A DNA stretch of 64,000 nucleotides from Actinoplanes nipponensis (GCF_016862275.1 NZ_BOMQ01000084.1:1-64000); one strand, 5' to 3'; positions 25,775-35,024 are shown, numbered from the stretch's first letter. Program-made: numbers and translations. The notes: generated from the letters alone by a model not told the origin.

Positions 25775-26602
25775 ATGGATCGGGCACTGCTGGCGGATTT
25801 TCTCCGGGCTCGACGGGAGAGGCTGCAGCCGGAGGATGTCGGGCTTCCCCGGGGCTCGCGGCGCCGTACGGGCGGACTGCGGCGCGAGGAGGTCGCGGTG
25901 CTGGCCGGCATGTCGGCCGACTACTACAGCCGGCTCGAGCAGCAGCGCGGTCCGATGCCGTCCGAGCAGATGCTGACCGCCCTGGCCGGGGCGTTGCGGC
26001 TCAGCCCGGTCGAGCGGGAGCACCTGTTCGCCCTGGGCGGGCATTCGGCTCCGCGCCGGGTCCTGCGGGACGAGCAGGTCAGTCCGGCCATGCGGCGCAT
26101 CGTCGAGCGGCTGCCGGACACGCCCGCGATGGTGTTCTCCCGGTTCGGCGAGACGTTGCTGCAGACCCGCGCGGCGGTTGCCCTGTTCGGCGACTACACC
26201 CGGTTCGACGGCATGTCCCGCTTCCTGGTCTACCGGTGGTTCACCGACCCGGCGCAACGTGCCCTGTATCCCCCGGAGGACCACGCCGTCCGGGGCCGGG
26301 TGTTCACTGTGGACATCCGGGCGGCCTACACGGCCGATCCGGCGGGTCCGGCCGGCGAGATCGTCGCGGCGCTGCTGGCCGTCAGCCCCGAGTTCGCCGA
26401 GGTCTGGCGGCTGCACGAGGTCGATGTCACCCATCATCTCGAGCTCAAGCGCTACCGGCATCCGGAGCTGGGCGAGCTGGAGCTGCACAGCCGGCGCCTG
26501 ACGGACCCCGACGAGGGTCAGGACCTGCTGGTCTTCCTGGCCGAGCCCGGCTCGCCGAGCGACGGGAAGCTGCGGCGCCTGATCTCGTCATCCACGGACT
26601 GA
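25775..26602 (+). CDS. HTH regulator with MmyB-like ligand domain
   Basis: 275 residues. The N-terminal XRE-type helix-turn-helix (about 1-75) begins LLADFLRARRERLQPEDVGL and has the family-typical TGGLRREEVAVLAGMSADYYSRLEQ; the rest (about 105-270) is the MmyB-like ligand-binding domain with RYRHPELGELELHSRRL near the end. Such proteins regulate neighbouring oxidoreductase genes in actinobacteria. It begins 15 bp after the MarR gene, so it is probably cotranscribed, and precedes the quinone oxidoreductase. A second protein of the same type is at 40549-41352. Confidence 0.88.
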   Translation: MDRALLADFLRARRERLQPEDVGLPRGSRRRTGGLRREEVAVLAGMSADYYSRLEQQRGPMPSEQMLTALAGALRLSPVEREHLFALGGHSAPRRVLRDEQVSPAMRRIVERLPDTPAMVFSRFGETLLQTRAAVALFGDYTRFDGMSRFLVYRWFTDPAQRALYPPEDHAVRGRVFTVDIRAAYTADPAGPAGEIVAALLAVSPEFAEVWRLHEVDVTHHLELKRYRHPELGELELHSRRLTDPDEGQDLLVFLAEPGSPSDGKLRRLISSSTD

Positions 26603-26703
26603 TGGTCAGTGGATAACGGCGCCATTCCTCCGGTTCCCGGCCCGCGCCAGGCTTGAGCAGTCCGCCTGCCGGCGGCTGTCGGCCGGCTCACACCGGACAC
26701 CAC

Positions 26704-26756
26704 TTGCTTCGAACTCGAAGCGCGCTATGGTCATGAAGTGCTTCGAAAACGAAGCA
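26704..26756 (+). promoter_or_regulatory. qor promoter with two palindromic operators
   Basis: Operator 1 is GCTTCGAACTCGAAGC (26706-26721); operator 2 is TGCTTCGAAAACGAAGCA (26739-26756). Both are GCTTCG-N4-CGAAGC and their centres are 34 bp apart. TTGCTT (26704-26709) and TATGGT (26726-26731), 16 bp apart, form a plausible -35/-10, so operator 1 lies inside the promoter and operator 2 over the transcript start. Confidence 0.7.
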
Positions 26757-26784
26757 CAAGCAGGAGAAGAGACGAGGGCTTGCG

Positions 26785-27729
26785 ATGAAGGCAGTGCGTT
26801 TCCACGAGTACGGCGACCCGAGCGTCCTGCGCTACGAGGACGTCGAGCCGCCCGTCCCCAGCGCCGGGCAGGTGCTGATCCGGGTCGCCGGTACCTCCTT
26901 CAACGGGGTCGACGGCAACATCCGCGCCGGTTTCATGCAGGGGCCGATCCCGGTGACGCTGCCGCACACGCCGGGCATCGACGTGTCCGGCACGGTCGCG
27001 GCGCTGGGCACCGGCGTGGACGGCTTCGCGGTCGGCGACCGGATCATCGGGTTCCTGCCCATGGGGGCCGACGGCGCGGCCGCGGAGTACGTCGTCGCTC
27101 CGGCCGAGATCCTCGCGCCGGCGCCCGCCACCGTCCCCCTGGCCGACGCCGCCGCGCTGCCGGCCGTCGGTCTCACCGCGTGGCAGGCGCTGCACGACCA
27201 CGCCAGGCTGGCGGCCGGCCAGCGCGTGCTGATCAACGGCGCGGGCGGGGCCGTCGGGGGCTACGCCACCCAGCTGGCCCGGAGCGCCGGCGCGTACGTG
27301 ATCGCCACGGCCGGCCCCCGCCGCGCCGAGCAGGTCAAGGCCGCGGGCGCCGACGAGATCGTCGACCACACCACCGCCGAGGTGACCGCGGCGGTCGGCG
27401 AGCCGGTCGACGTCGTGCTCAACCTGGCCCCGATCGACCCGGAACGGCTGGCCGCGCTGCTCACCCTCATCCGTCCCGGCGGGGTGCTGGTGAACACCAC
27501 GGTGTGGATGCCCGCGCCCAGCGACGAGCAGCGCGGCGTACGCGGCATCGACCTGTTCGTCCGCAGCGACGCCGGCCAGCTGTCCCGGCTGGTCTCGCTG
27601 GTCGACTCCGGCGAGCTGCGCGTCGACGTCGCCCAGCGGGTCCCGCTGGCCGACCTGCCGGCCGTGCACGCCCGGGCCGCGGCGGGCGACCTGCCCGGCA
27701 AGACCGTCATCGTCGCGCCCACGGCCTGA
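26785..27729 (+). CDS. NADP-dependent quinone oxidoreductase (zinc-free MDR family)
   Basis: Reduces quinones or enones with NADPH. 314 residues, medium-chain dehydrogenase/reductase fold: GroES-like N-terminal domain (MKAVRFHEYGDPSVLRYEDVE; HTPGIDVSGTVAALGTGV) and a Rossmann domain with RVLINGAGGAVGGYATQLAR around 153-172. The zinc ligands of alcohol dehydrogenases are absent, as in quinone oxidoreductases. It is preceded by two strong palindromes shared in degenerate form with the MarR gene upstream, so redox- or quinone-inducible expression is likely. Confidence 0.9.
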   Translation: MKAVRFHEYGDPSVLRYEDVEPPVPSAGQVLIRVAGTSFNGVDGNIRAGFMQGPIPVTLPHTPGIDVSGTVAALGTGVDGFAVGDRIIGFLPMGADGAAAEYVVAPAEILAPAPATVPLADAAALPAVGLTAWQALHDHARLAAGQRVLINGAGGAVGGYATQLARSAGAYVIATAGPRRAEQVKAAGADEIVDHTTAEVTAAVGEPVDVVLNLAPIDPERLAALLTLIRPGGVLVNTTVWMPAPSDEQRGVRGIDLFVRSDAGQLSRLVSLVDSGELRVDVAQRVPLADLPAVHARAAAGDLPGKTVIVAPTA

Positions 27730-27799
27730 CCGTCGACTCCCGGCCCGCGATCACGACGACGTGGTCGCGGTGTCGGCGCGACCGGCCGATCCGGCGTCG

Positions 27800-30790
27800 T
27801 CACCTCGGCGGATCGTGCCGGAGGCGCTGCAGCACGGCGTTCAGCAGCGCCTCGGCGAGCCGGTCGCGGTCCCGCCGGGTGGCCTCGGTCGGCGGCCCGC
27901 CGGAACTGCTCATCGTGATGCTGACGGAGACCAGGTTGTGGCCGGCGAGTGCGTACTCGGCCAGCCACATCGTCACCACGGGCAGGGTACGGACCGAGGC
28001 GGTGAGCGTGAAGTCGCTGCGGAACCCGGGATAGGGCGAGCGTGGCGGCGGCCCCTCGGTGTACGAGCCCTCCGCGGTGCCGGTGTCGGACGCCCGGCTG
28101 GGTATCGTGAGGCGCCCGCACTGGGCCGTCGCCTCCCGGTAGAGGGTGAAGTCGGGCACCGGCGTCCGGTACGAGACGATGCCGACCTCGACGGTGACCT
28201 CGGGGTGGGGGCCCAGGGCGATCGTGTACCGCCGGGCGGTGTCCGCGGTGCGGGGCCGGGCCCGTTGGGCGTCGGTGCTGCGGTCGAGCGCCTGCCGGCA
28301 GGCCTCCGGCTGGAGCTTCAAGGGCTTCGCGGCGTCCGTGTCGTCCGGGAGCCGGCGGTACCCGGCGGGCAGCAGCCGATGGATGCCGGTCAGCGCCGCG
28401 CCGACCGCGGCGTCGTCGAGCGGCCGGCCCGGGTCGGCGCCCGGGGGCGGGTCGTCCGGGGGCGTCGACGGCGTGGGCGCAACGGCGGGAGCGGCGCGCT
28501 TCGCGTGAGGGGCGGCCAGGTAGTCCGACCAGTCGTGCGGGCCGACGGCCAGCGGCGGAATCGCCCCGGCGACCAGTGCCGCGCTGAACGCCGTGATGAC
28601 GACGCCAGTGCCCGGGCCGGCGGCCCACCCGCGGGCGCGCCGGCTGAGGCGATCCGCCCGGGCGGCGACGGCGGCCAGCCCGGGCAGGGTCAGCACGACC
28701 GCGACGAGGAGCTGCCACATCGGCCACCGGACCGCGTCCACCAGGACGTCCACTTCGCGTCCCCGGCCGCCCGCGGCCGCGATGCCGAAGAGCACCACAC
28801 CGGCGAGAGCCGCGGTGGCGAACCCGGCAGCCAGCGCCGAGGGAACCCGCGGCAGCACCCGGGCCGGACTCGAGCTCGCGGGGTCGGCCGGGCGCGCGAA
28901 CAGCAGCACCGCCAGGGCCGCCCAGCCGGCGAAGGCGCAGATCATCGACCGGTGGCTCACCAGCACGAACACGGCGTCCTCGGAGTCGGCGGCCCCGATC
29001 CGCAGCTGCCACGTGAGCCCGGCGGCGACGCCGCCCGCGAGGACCGCGACACCGATCACCGCCAGCCCGGGCCATCGGCTCCGGACCACCGGGGCGTCCG
29101 GGCCGCGCCGGTGGGCCCACGCGACGAGCGTGCAGCCGGCCAGGACGAGCAGCGGCGCCCACCGCCACTCCCACAGCCCCGCGCCCATCAGCGACGTCCG
29201 GACCCGGCTCAGGCTCGCGCCGGGGAGATAGCCGACCAGCATCCAGATCGCCGTCGGGAAGGCCGTGGCCCACGCCGTGGCCACAGCGACCACCGCAGCC
29301 GCCACCGCCCACGCCCGCTCGGGCCGGCCGGCGGCCGGCACTGCGGCGGCGAGTCCGGCCGTGAGCACCGCCGTCCCGGCCGTGACCACCGCCAGGACGC
29401 CGACGCCCGGCATCAGGCGGCCGGCGAACAGGACGGGCACCAGCCCGCGGGCCGACGCGGCACCGCCACCGGGCGCCTGGGTGAGGAAGCCCGCGACCGT
29501 ACCCAGCACGGCGCCGGCGATCGGGCCGGACCAGCTCGGCGTGGAGCCCGCGGCGGCGGCGATCCGGGCGCGGCGGCGCCACGCCGGGACGACGACGCAC
29601 GCCCACAGCAGGCCGCCCAACGCCGCCGCGACGTCCAGCGACAGCCGGCCGGACCGCCAGGCCCAGTCCGTCGCCGAGAGGACGGTGTAGGCGCTCTGCA
29701 TCGTGGACATGGCCAGCACGCCGGCCACGGCGGTGACAGCGAACCCGCCCTCCCACCGTTGCGGCGCGACCGGATCGGCGTCGGCCCGTACCGCGGCCGG
29801 CGGATGCACCGCGATTCCCCGCCTGGTCGAGGCGACGACCCGGCGGGCCAGACCGGCGACGCCGGCCCGGGCGACCCGGCCCCGCCCGGCGGCGCCGCTC
29901 GCCGGCCGGCCGAGCAGGGCCCGGAGGGCGTCGGCGGAGCCGAGGACGTCGAGGGCGTAACGGTCCGCCGCGATCTCCCGCCGGCGCAGCAGCGCCGCGC
30001 GCAACCCCAGCACCACGGCCGACAGCACAACCGCCAGGGCCAGAACGGGAAGGTACACGGCGAAGATCCCCGACCGCTGATGCGGCCACCGCACCAACGG
30101 GCTCAGCGCGAGCAGCAGGACCGGTACGTTGAGCCACCCGGTCCACCACACCGCCGATGCCCAGGACACGTCGCGGGCCCGTACGTGCGCGAGTTCGTGC
30201 AGCACCACCACGTCGAACTGGGCCGGCTCGAGGTAGGCGTGACTTAGCGGGACCACGACCACCGGCGCCCGGAAAGGCAGTCCGGTGGTGAACGCCTGCC
30301 GGCCGTACCGGGACGGTGGAGTGATCACCAGCCGGGGCCGGCGCCGGCCGGTCAGCCCCAGCCGGTCGCACCAGTGCTCGAAGCGGTCCCGGGCCCGCCC
30401 GGACGCCGCGCCGGCGGCCGGTGACACGGCACTCCCCGCCAGCCGCCACCGGACCGCCAGGCCGCCGCCGATCATCGACAGCAGGGCGGCCGCGGGCAGC
30501 AGCACGGCCCCCAGCAGCATCCACCAGCTCAGGTCCCGCGCGTTGCCGGCGATGCAGGCCCACACCTGATCCCGGCCGGCCGCGGTTTGCAGCCACACGG
30601 AGTCGACCCCCTGCAGGGCCGCGCTGTCGATGCCCCGCTCGGCGAGACACCGGATGGCCGCAGCCGGGTGCCGGGCGCTGGACGCGTCGCGCAGAGCCGT
30701 CGCGGCGCCGCCGCCCAGCAGCGCCAGCGCCACCACAACCAGCAGATACAGCGAGGACAGGCGGCGCGGGGAGACGGCCGCGCTAGTCAT
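27800..30790 (-). CDS. Membrane zinc metallopeptidase (M48/M56-like)
   Basis: 996 residues, integral membrane protease. TM segments flank a cytoplasmic-side catalytic region with HELAH at 198-202 (VVLHELAHVRARDV) and a downstream glutamate motif RRREIAADRYALDVLG that would give the third zinc ligand. After the protease part come roughly ten further hydrophobic segments (about 340-690) and a C-terminal soluble domain of about 280 residues (from APHAKRAAPAV). This length and the extra membrane block are unusual for M48 proteins. The start overlaps the upstream 30783-31331 gene by 8 bases, so the two are an operon. Substrate unknown. Confidence 0.85.
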   Translation of the reverse strand: MTSAAVSPRRLSSLYLLVVVALALLGGGAATALRDASSARHPAAAIRCLAERGIDSAALQGVDSVWLQTAAGRDQVWACIAGNARDLSWWMLLGAVLLPAAALLSMIGGGLAVRWRLAGSAVSPAAGAASGRARDRFEHWCDRLGLTGRRRPRLVITPPSRYGRQAFTTGLPFRAPVVVVPLSHAYLEPAQFDVVVLHELAHVRARDVSWASAVWWTGWLNVPVLLLALSPLVRWPHQRSGIFAVYLPVLALAVVLSAVVLGLRAALLRRREIAADRYALDVLGSADALRALLGRPASGAAGRGRVARAGVAGLARRVVASTRRGIAVHPPAAVRADADPVAPQRWEGGFAVTAVAGVLAMSTMQSAYTVLSATDWAWRSGRLSLDVAAALGGLLWACVVVPAWRRRARIAAAAGSTPSWSGPIAGAVLGTVAGFLTQAPGGGAASARGLVPVLFAGRLMPGVGVLAVVTAGTAVLTAGLAAAVPAAGRPERAWAVAAAVVAVATAWATAFPTAIWMLVGYLPGASLSRVRTSLMGAGLWEWRWAPLLVLAGCTLVAWAHRRGPDAPVVRSRWPGLAVIGVAVLAGGVAAGLTWQLRIGAADSEDAVFVLVSHRSMICAFAGWAALAVLLFARPADPASSSPARVLPRVPSALAAGFATAALAGVVLFGIAAAGGRGREVDVLVDAVRWPMWQLLVAVVLTLPGLAAVAARADRLSRRARGWAAGPGTGVVITAFSAALVAGAIPPLAVGPHDWSDYLAAPHAKRAAPAVAPTPSTPPDDPPPGADPGRPLDDAAVGAALTGIHRLLPAGYRRLPDDTDAAKPLKLQPEACRQALDRSTDAQRARPRTADTARRYTIALGPHPEVTVEVGIVSYRTPVPDFTLYREATAQCGRLTIPSRASDTGTAEGSYTEGPPPRSPYPGFRSDFTLTASVRTLPVVTMWLAEYALAGHNLVSVSITMSSSGGPPTEATRRDRDRLAEALLNAVLQRLRHDPPR

Positions 30791-31331
30791 CGTCGCGGCG
30801 AGGCTCCGTCATCGCCCGGCACAGGGCGCCGTACACGGCGTCGGCGAGCACCGTCGCCTCCTCGGGGGACAGTCCGAGGGCTGCTCCGTGGCGTACACAA
30901 GCCGACCGCAACGCCTCCGCCTGGCTCGCGTCGAGTGTCACGGGCGCCGCCGGCAACGCGACCGGCTCGTCCCGGCCGGAGCGCGCTCGCCGGCGCCACC
31001 GCCGGACCGGCCGGGGACGGCTGTGCCAGGCGGCGACCACGGCGTCCCCCAGCACCTCCGCCGACGCGCCGAGCAACACCGGCAGGATGACCTCACCGAG
31101 CAGCAGGGGTTCGATCCCGGATCCGACCGACCCTCCGGTCCAGCCACGACGCGGCCCGTCGGGACCGGCGCCGGCCTCCCACCGGGTCGCCACCTCCGTC
31201 AGCAGGTCGAGCTGCTCCGGGACGGTGGCCACCACGACGCTGCGCGCGACCCCCACCAGGTCGACCGTCGCGATTCCGTCGGCGGCCGGCGTGTGCCCGC
31301 CGTCCGCATCCTGTGCAGCCCGGTCAACCAC
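30783..31331 (-). CDS. Hypothetical protein, partner of the metallopeptidase
   Basis: 182 residues, not recognised. An N-terminal amphipathic/helical part (TVDLVGVARSVVVATVPEQLDLLTEVATRW) is followed by a hydrophobic stretch (GIEPLLLGEVILPVLLGASAEVL), an Arg-rich segment [16 protein letters not shown] and a C-terminal helical domain (SPEEATVLADAVYGALCRAM). GTG start with GAGGAGG 6 bases upstream. It overlaps the metallopeptidase start by 8 bases, so the products are probably made together; it may be an accessory or regulatory subunit (inference). Confidence 0.75.
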   Translation of the reverse strand: MVDRAAQDADGGHTPAADGIATVDLVGVARSVVVATVPEQLDLLTEVATRWEAGAGPDGPRRGWTGGSVGSGIEPLLLGEVILPVLLGASAEVLGDAVVAAWHSRPRPVRRWRRRARSGRDEPVALPAAPVTLDASQAEALRSACVRHGAALGLSPEEATVLADAVYGALCRAMTEPRRDDD

Positions 31332-31455
31332 ACGGCCTCCTCATGACGGCTCCCTCGGCCCAGGCACTCCACCGTGGACACGTCACGATAACCAGTCGGG
31401 AGCACAAGGAGTAATAGATCAATGTCGCTCCGCAGCCCCGGAAGGCTCACAGGAC

Positions 31456-31469
31456 GGGACCTTGGACCC
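31456..31469 (+). promoter_or_regulatory. DevR/DosR-like box upstream of enolase
   Basis: GGGACCTTGGACCC is a near-palindrome (one mismatch) resembling the DosR/DevR dormancy box (core GGGAC...GNCCC), 63-76 bases before the enolase ATG. No sensor kinase is in the window, so this rests on motif resemblance only. Confidence 0.4.
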
Positions 31470-31531
31470 GCGACACGCGCCGGCCGTGGGGGTCAGGGTC
31501 GAGGTATCGGTCTTCGACAAGGAGCTGTGAC

Positions 31532-32791
31532 ATGACGTTGACCATCACCGGCGTGCGCGCCGTGGAAGTGCTCGACTCCCGCGGTCGGCCGACGCTGGCC
31601 GTCACGCTGAGCCTGCCGGACGGCAGCAGCGTGCACGCCGGGGTGCCGTCCGGCGCCTCCACCGGCAGCCGCGAGGCGGTCGAGCTGCGCGACGGCGACC
31701 CGGCGCGCTACGCCGGCAAGGGGGTGCTGCGCGCGGCGGGCAACGTCAACGGCGAACTCGCCGACCTGCTGTGCGGGCGCGAGTTCCCCGACCTGGCGGC
31801 CGTCGACCGGGCGATGATCGAGGCCGACGGTACGGACACCAAGGCCCGGCTGGGCGCCAACGCGATCGTGGGCGTGTCGATGGCCGCCGCCCGCGCGTTC
31901 GCCGCCGCGGCCGGGGTGCCGCTGTGGCGCTATCTCACCCCGGAGGGGGTGACGCCGCGGTTGCCCGTACCGCATTTCAACGTGGTCAACGGCGGTGCGC
32001 ACGCCCCCAACCGGCTCGACTTCCAGGAGTTCATGATCGCCCCGGTGGGCGCGCCGAGCCTGGCCGAGGCGGTCCGGGCCGGCGCGGAGGTGTACGCCGC
32101 GCTGCGTCGCCGCCTCGCCGACAAGGGCTTCGCCACCGGCCTGGGTGACGAGGGCGGGTTCGCGCCCGAGATCGACGCCCCCGAGGACGTGCTGACCGCC
32201 CTGGTCGACGCGATCACCGACGCCGGCTACACCCCCGGCCGGGACGGCGTGGCCATCGCCCTGGACCCGGCGGCCAGCGAGTTCTACCGCGACGGCGGGT
32301 ACCACGTCGCCGGCGAACGGCTGAGCAGCGACGACATGATCGCCCGGTACGAGGCGATCATCGAGCGCTATCCGGTGTGGAGCATCGAGGACGGCCTGGC
32401 CGAGGGCGACTGGGACGGCTGGATCCGGCTGACCGAACGCCTCGGCCAACGGCTCCAGATCGTCGGCGACGACCTGCTGGTCACCAACCCGGCCATCGTC
32501 ACCGAGGCGATCGCCCGCCGGGCCGGGAACGCCGCCCTGATCAAGGTCAACCAGATCGGCACCATCACCGAGACCCTCGAGACGATGCGGCTGTGCCGCG
32601 ACGCCGGCTGGGCGCAGATGGTGTCCCACCGGTCCGGGGAGACCGAGGACACGTTCATCGCCGACCTGGCCACCGGCACCGGCTGCGGCCAGCTCAAGAC
32701 CGGCGCCCCGGCCCGCGGCGAGCGGGTCGCGAAGTACAACCGGCTCATCGAGATCGAGGCCGGCGACCGGATGGCGTACGGGCTGCGCTGA
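31532..32791 (+). CDS. eno: Enolase (probably a second paralogue)
   Basis: Converts 2-phosphoglycerate to phosphoenolpyruvate. 419 residues with all enolase hallmarks: VLDSRGRPTL, the mobile loop GVPSGASTGSREA, FQEFMIAPVGA, GDEGGFAPE, the metal motifs SIEDGLAEGDWDGW and GDDLLVTNP, catalytic lysine in LIKVNQIG, and MVSHRSGETEDTFIADLA. The ATG follows AAGGAGCTG. It lacks the usual eno neighbours (mazG, ftsB/divIC), and a DevR-like box lies upstream, so it is more likely a stress-regulated second enolase than the housekeeping one; that is inference and would need the rest of the genome. Confidence 0.95.
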   Translation: MTLTITGVRAVEVLDSRGRPTLAVTLSLPDGSSVHAGVPSGASTGSREAVELRDGDPARYAGKGVLRAAGNVNGELADLLCGREFPDLAAVDRAMIEADGTDTKARLGANAIVGVSMAAARAFAAAAGVPLWRYLTPEGVTPRLPVPHFNVVNGGAHAPNRLDFQEFMIAPVGAPSLAEAVRAGAEVYAALRRRLADKGFATGLGDEGGFAPEIDAPEDVLTALVDAITDAGYTPGRDGVAIALDPAASEFYRDGGYHVAGERLSSDDMIARYEAIIERYPVWSIEDGLAEGDWDGWIRLTERLGQRLQIVGDDLLVTNPAIVTEAIARRAGNAALIKVNQIGTITETLETMRLCRDAGWAQMVSHRSGETEDTFIADLATGTGCGQLKTGAPARGERVAKYNRLIEIEAGDRMAYGLR

Positions 32792-32805
32792 GCGTCGGCC
32801 GTCCC

Positions 32806-32833
32806 GACCCGCACGGCCGCGGCCGTGCGGGTC
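32806..32833. terminator. Bidirectional terminator, enolase/MBL convergent gap
   Basis: Perfect 12-bp stem GACCCGCACGGC with GCCGTGCGGGTC and CGCG loop, between the enolase stop and the MBL hydrolase stop. Confidence 0.85.
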
Positions 32834-32835
32834 GC

Positions 32836-33843
32836 TCAGCCGGCCCCCTCCGCCGACCGGGACCGAGCCGCGCTGATCAGGAGTTCCTCGCCGACGCGCA
32901 GCGTCCGGTATCGATCCCCCAGGCGCCGGCCGAACTCGTTCATGGTCCACGGCGTGCTGTCGTGGCCCGACAGCGCCACAACGCGCGGGCCCCGGGCGGT
33001 GATCTCGTCGAGCACGTGCGCCACGTCGGCCTCGCCGATCGGCTGCCACGGCGGGTGGGGACTGCCGAGGATCGCCTGCGGCAGCAGCGGCGTGCCGACC
33101 GGGTGCACCGGCAGGTGCAGGCCGCCGACCACCGCACGGATCGGCACGTCCAGGACCAGCTCGGCGACGCCCAGCATCCGCTCGATCGGCGGGTGCCCGC
33201 AGCCCGAGATCAGCACCAGCCCGAACCCGCGCACGTTGACCAGCAAGGCCTGCTCGGCGACGGCGCCCAGCCAGAACAGCATCCGGGGCAGGGGTGGCAG
33301 CACGGCGACGCCCGGCGCCACCACGCGGGGCCCGGTGGTGGGCACCACTCGGGCGCGGTCGTGGTGCATGTCGGTGGGGACGTAGGCCGGCACCCCGGCG
33401 GGTTCCAGCGGCTCGCCGGCGAAGGCGAACGTGTGCCGGCGCATCGCGCCCACCCCGCCGACGTGGTCGGCGTGCCGATGCGAGATCACCACCGCGTCCA
33501 GGTCGCGCAGATCGACGTCGAGGTGGCCGGCGTTGCGGACCAGCGCCGACCGGTCCCGGCCGCCGGACAGGCCGACGTCGAACAACAGCCGGGTGCCGCC
33601 GGCCCGCACCAGGTACGACAGGCCGGGCTCGCCGACCAGCTCACCGCCGTCCCGGGTGAGCCGCTCCACCACGGGAAGAATCGACACCTCGTCGACCTCG
33701 CCCAGGTTCCGCAGGCGGGATTCCACCTGCACCGGCCAGGACCGGTCGGCGCGGGCCGTGCCGGCGGCGTACCGCAGGGCCAGAGCCGCCAGGCCCGCTC
33801 CGGTCACGGCGCCACCCACGGCGACACTTCTCCACGGCATCAC
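32836..33843 (-). CDS. MBL-fold metallohydrolase, membrane-anchored or exported
   Basis: 335 residues. N-terminal hydrophobic segment (about 6-28, VAVGGAVTGAGLAALALRYAAG) followed by a metallo-beta-lactamase domain with the zinc motif SHRHADHVGG (around 119-128), and further ligand regions ISGCGHPPIERML and VVGGLHLPVHPVG. The pattern fits the group that includes 7,8-dihydropterin-6-methyl-4-(beta-D-ribofuranosyl)-aminobenzene-5-phosphate synthase-like hydrolases rather than true beta-lactamases. Convergent with the enolase gene. Substrate unknown. Confidence 0.87.
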   Translation of the reverse strand: MMPWRSVAVGGAVTGAGLAALALRYAAGTARADRSWPVQVESRLRNLGEVDEVSILPVVERLTRDGGELVGEPGLSYLVRAGGTRLLFDVGLSGGRDRSALVRNAGHLDVDLRDLDAVVISHRHADHVGGVGAMRRHTFAFAGEPLEPAGVPAYVPTDMHHDRARVVPTTGPRVVAPGVAVLPPLPRMLFWLGAVAEQALLVNVRGFGLVLISGCGHPPIERMLGVAELVLDVPIRAVVGGLHLPVHPVGTPLLPQAILGSPHPPWQPIGEADVAHVLDEITARGPRVVALSGHDSTPWTMNEFGRRLGDRYRTLRVGEELLISAARSRSAEGAG

Positions 33844-33985
33844 ACACCCCCGGCGCTACGCGGGCAGTCCACCGGGCAGCCGATGTCCGGTGACGGCCTG
33901 ACGCTAGTCGCCGGCGCCGCCGGGAGGCAGGGCCCAACGGCCCTGGAAGTGACCGGCCCTGGCGATCGGCCCGCAGAATGGGGCC

Positions 33986-34999
33986 ATGTCCGCCGACGAG
34001 TCGCCGCCGCCCGGATCGGCGGTGCCGCCCTGGCAACGGACGCTGGTGCGCCGGCTCGGCCCGGCCGTGTGCGGCGTCGCGCTCAACCAGATCGCCGACG
34101 TGGTGCCGTATCCGGCGGTCGCGGTGGCTGCGGCCGTGCTGGCAATCCTGTACGGCCTCAGCCGGCTCGACCGGACGGCACCGCTGGTGCGCGGGCTGCC
34201 CCGGGTGCTGCTGCGCGTCATCGCGGCCGGGGTGGTGGCGGCGATGCTGCTGCCGGCGTCCTGGACCGGCCCGGTGATCGCGGGCCTGACCGGGCTCATC
34301 GTCCTCGCCCTGCTGCTGACCCGGCGGCGCGGCGACGCCCTGGCCGCGCTGATCGGCATCAGCGTCTTCTCCTACGGCGTCGCCCTGGTGTTCAGCGCCA
34401 CCCAGCTCAGATCGTCCATCGTGGTCACCGGCTTCCTGGCCGGCTGCGGCGTCCTGCTCGCGCTGGTGGGTCTCGGCGTGCTCAGCCACCCCGAACAGGT
34501 GATCCGTTCGAACGGCCTGAGCCTGGCGACGCTCGGCGGGCTCCGGCGGTGGGTCACCGACGGCGCCGGCTTCGGCGTGCTCGCCGCGCTCGGCGGCCTG
34601 ACCCTGCTGGCGGGCCTCGGCGTGCTGACCACGGACGGCCGGGTGGCGGTCCGGGTGGCTGCGGCCGTCCTGCTCGTGGTGGCCGGCCTGGCGGTGATCG
34701 GCGCGGAGGTCGTCCTGTGGTTGCCGGAGCGGCACGGTCCGTTCTTCGGGGTGCTGCTGGCCCTCGCCGGCCTCGCGCTGACCGCGCTGGGCGGGCTGAT
34801 CGGGTTCGCGGGGGCGGGACCGGATCTGGTCGCGGTGCCGATCCTGGGCACGTTCGGGCTGGCGCTGGCCGGCGGCGGGCTGTCCCTGCTCGACGACGCC
34901 GGGTCCCTGCGCCGGTGGCAGCGCCGGCTGAGGTGCCTGGTGCGGCCGGATCCGGACGCACGTGCGGCCGGCGGGCGGTCAATCAGCCCCGGTGAGTGA
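33986..34999 (+). CDS. Integral membrane protein, unknown
   Basis: 337 residues with about ten hydrophobic segments from residue 45 to 310, e.g. AVAVAAAVLAILYGL, VLLRVIAAGVVAAMLLP, GLTGLIVLALLL, and a basic cytoplasmic C-terminal tail (LRRWQRRLRCLVRPDPDARA). No transporter signature was recognised. ATG preceded by CAGAAT 6 bases upstream, possibly a leaderless start. Divergent from the MBL hydrolase and convergent with the secreted repeat protein. Confidence 0.75.
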   Translation: MSADESPPPGSAVPPWQRTLVRRLGPAVCGVALNQIADVVPYPAVAVAAAVLAILYGLSRLDRTAPLVRGLPRVLLRVIAAGVVAAMLLPASWTGPVIAGLTGLIVLALLLTRRRGDALAALIGISVFSYGVALVFSATQLRSSIVVTGFLAGCGVLLALVGLGVLSHPEQVIRSNGLSLATLGGLRRWVTDGAGFGVLAALGGLTLLAGLGVLTTDGRVAVRVAAAVLLVVAGLAVIGAEVVLWLPERHGPFFGVLLALAGLALTALGGLIGFAGAGPDLVAVPILGTFGLALAGGGLSLLDDAGSLRRWQRRLRCLVRPDPDARAAGGRSISPGE

Positions 35000-35024
35000 G
35001 GGGGACGGCCGGATGCCGCCCGAG

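Noticed and set aside
27761-30247. Long plus-strand open frame opposite the metallopeptidase
   Set aside because: Arg/Gly/Pro-rich translation without any motif; the minus-strand frame has HELAH and TM segments.
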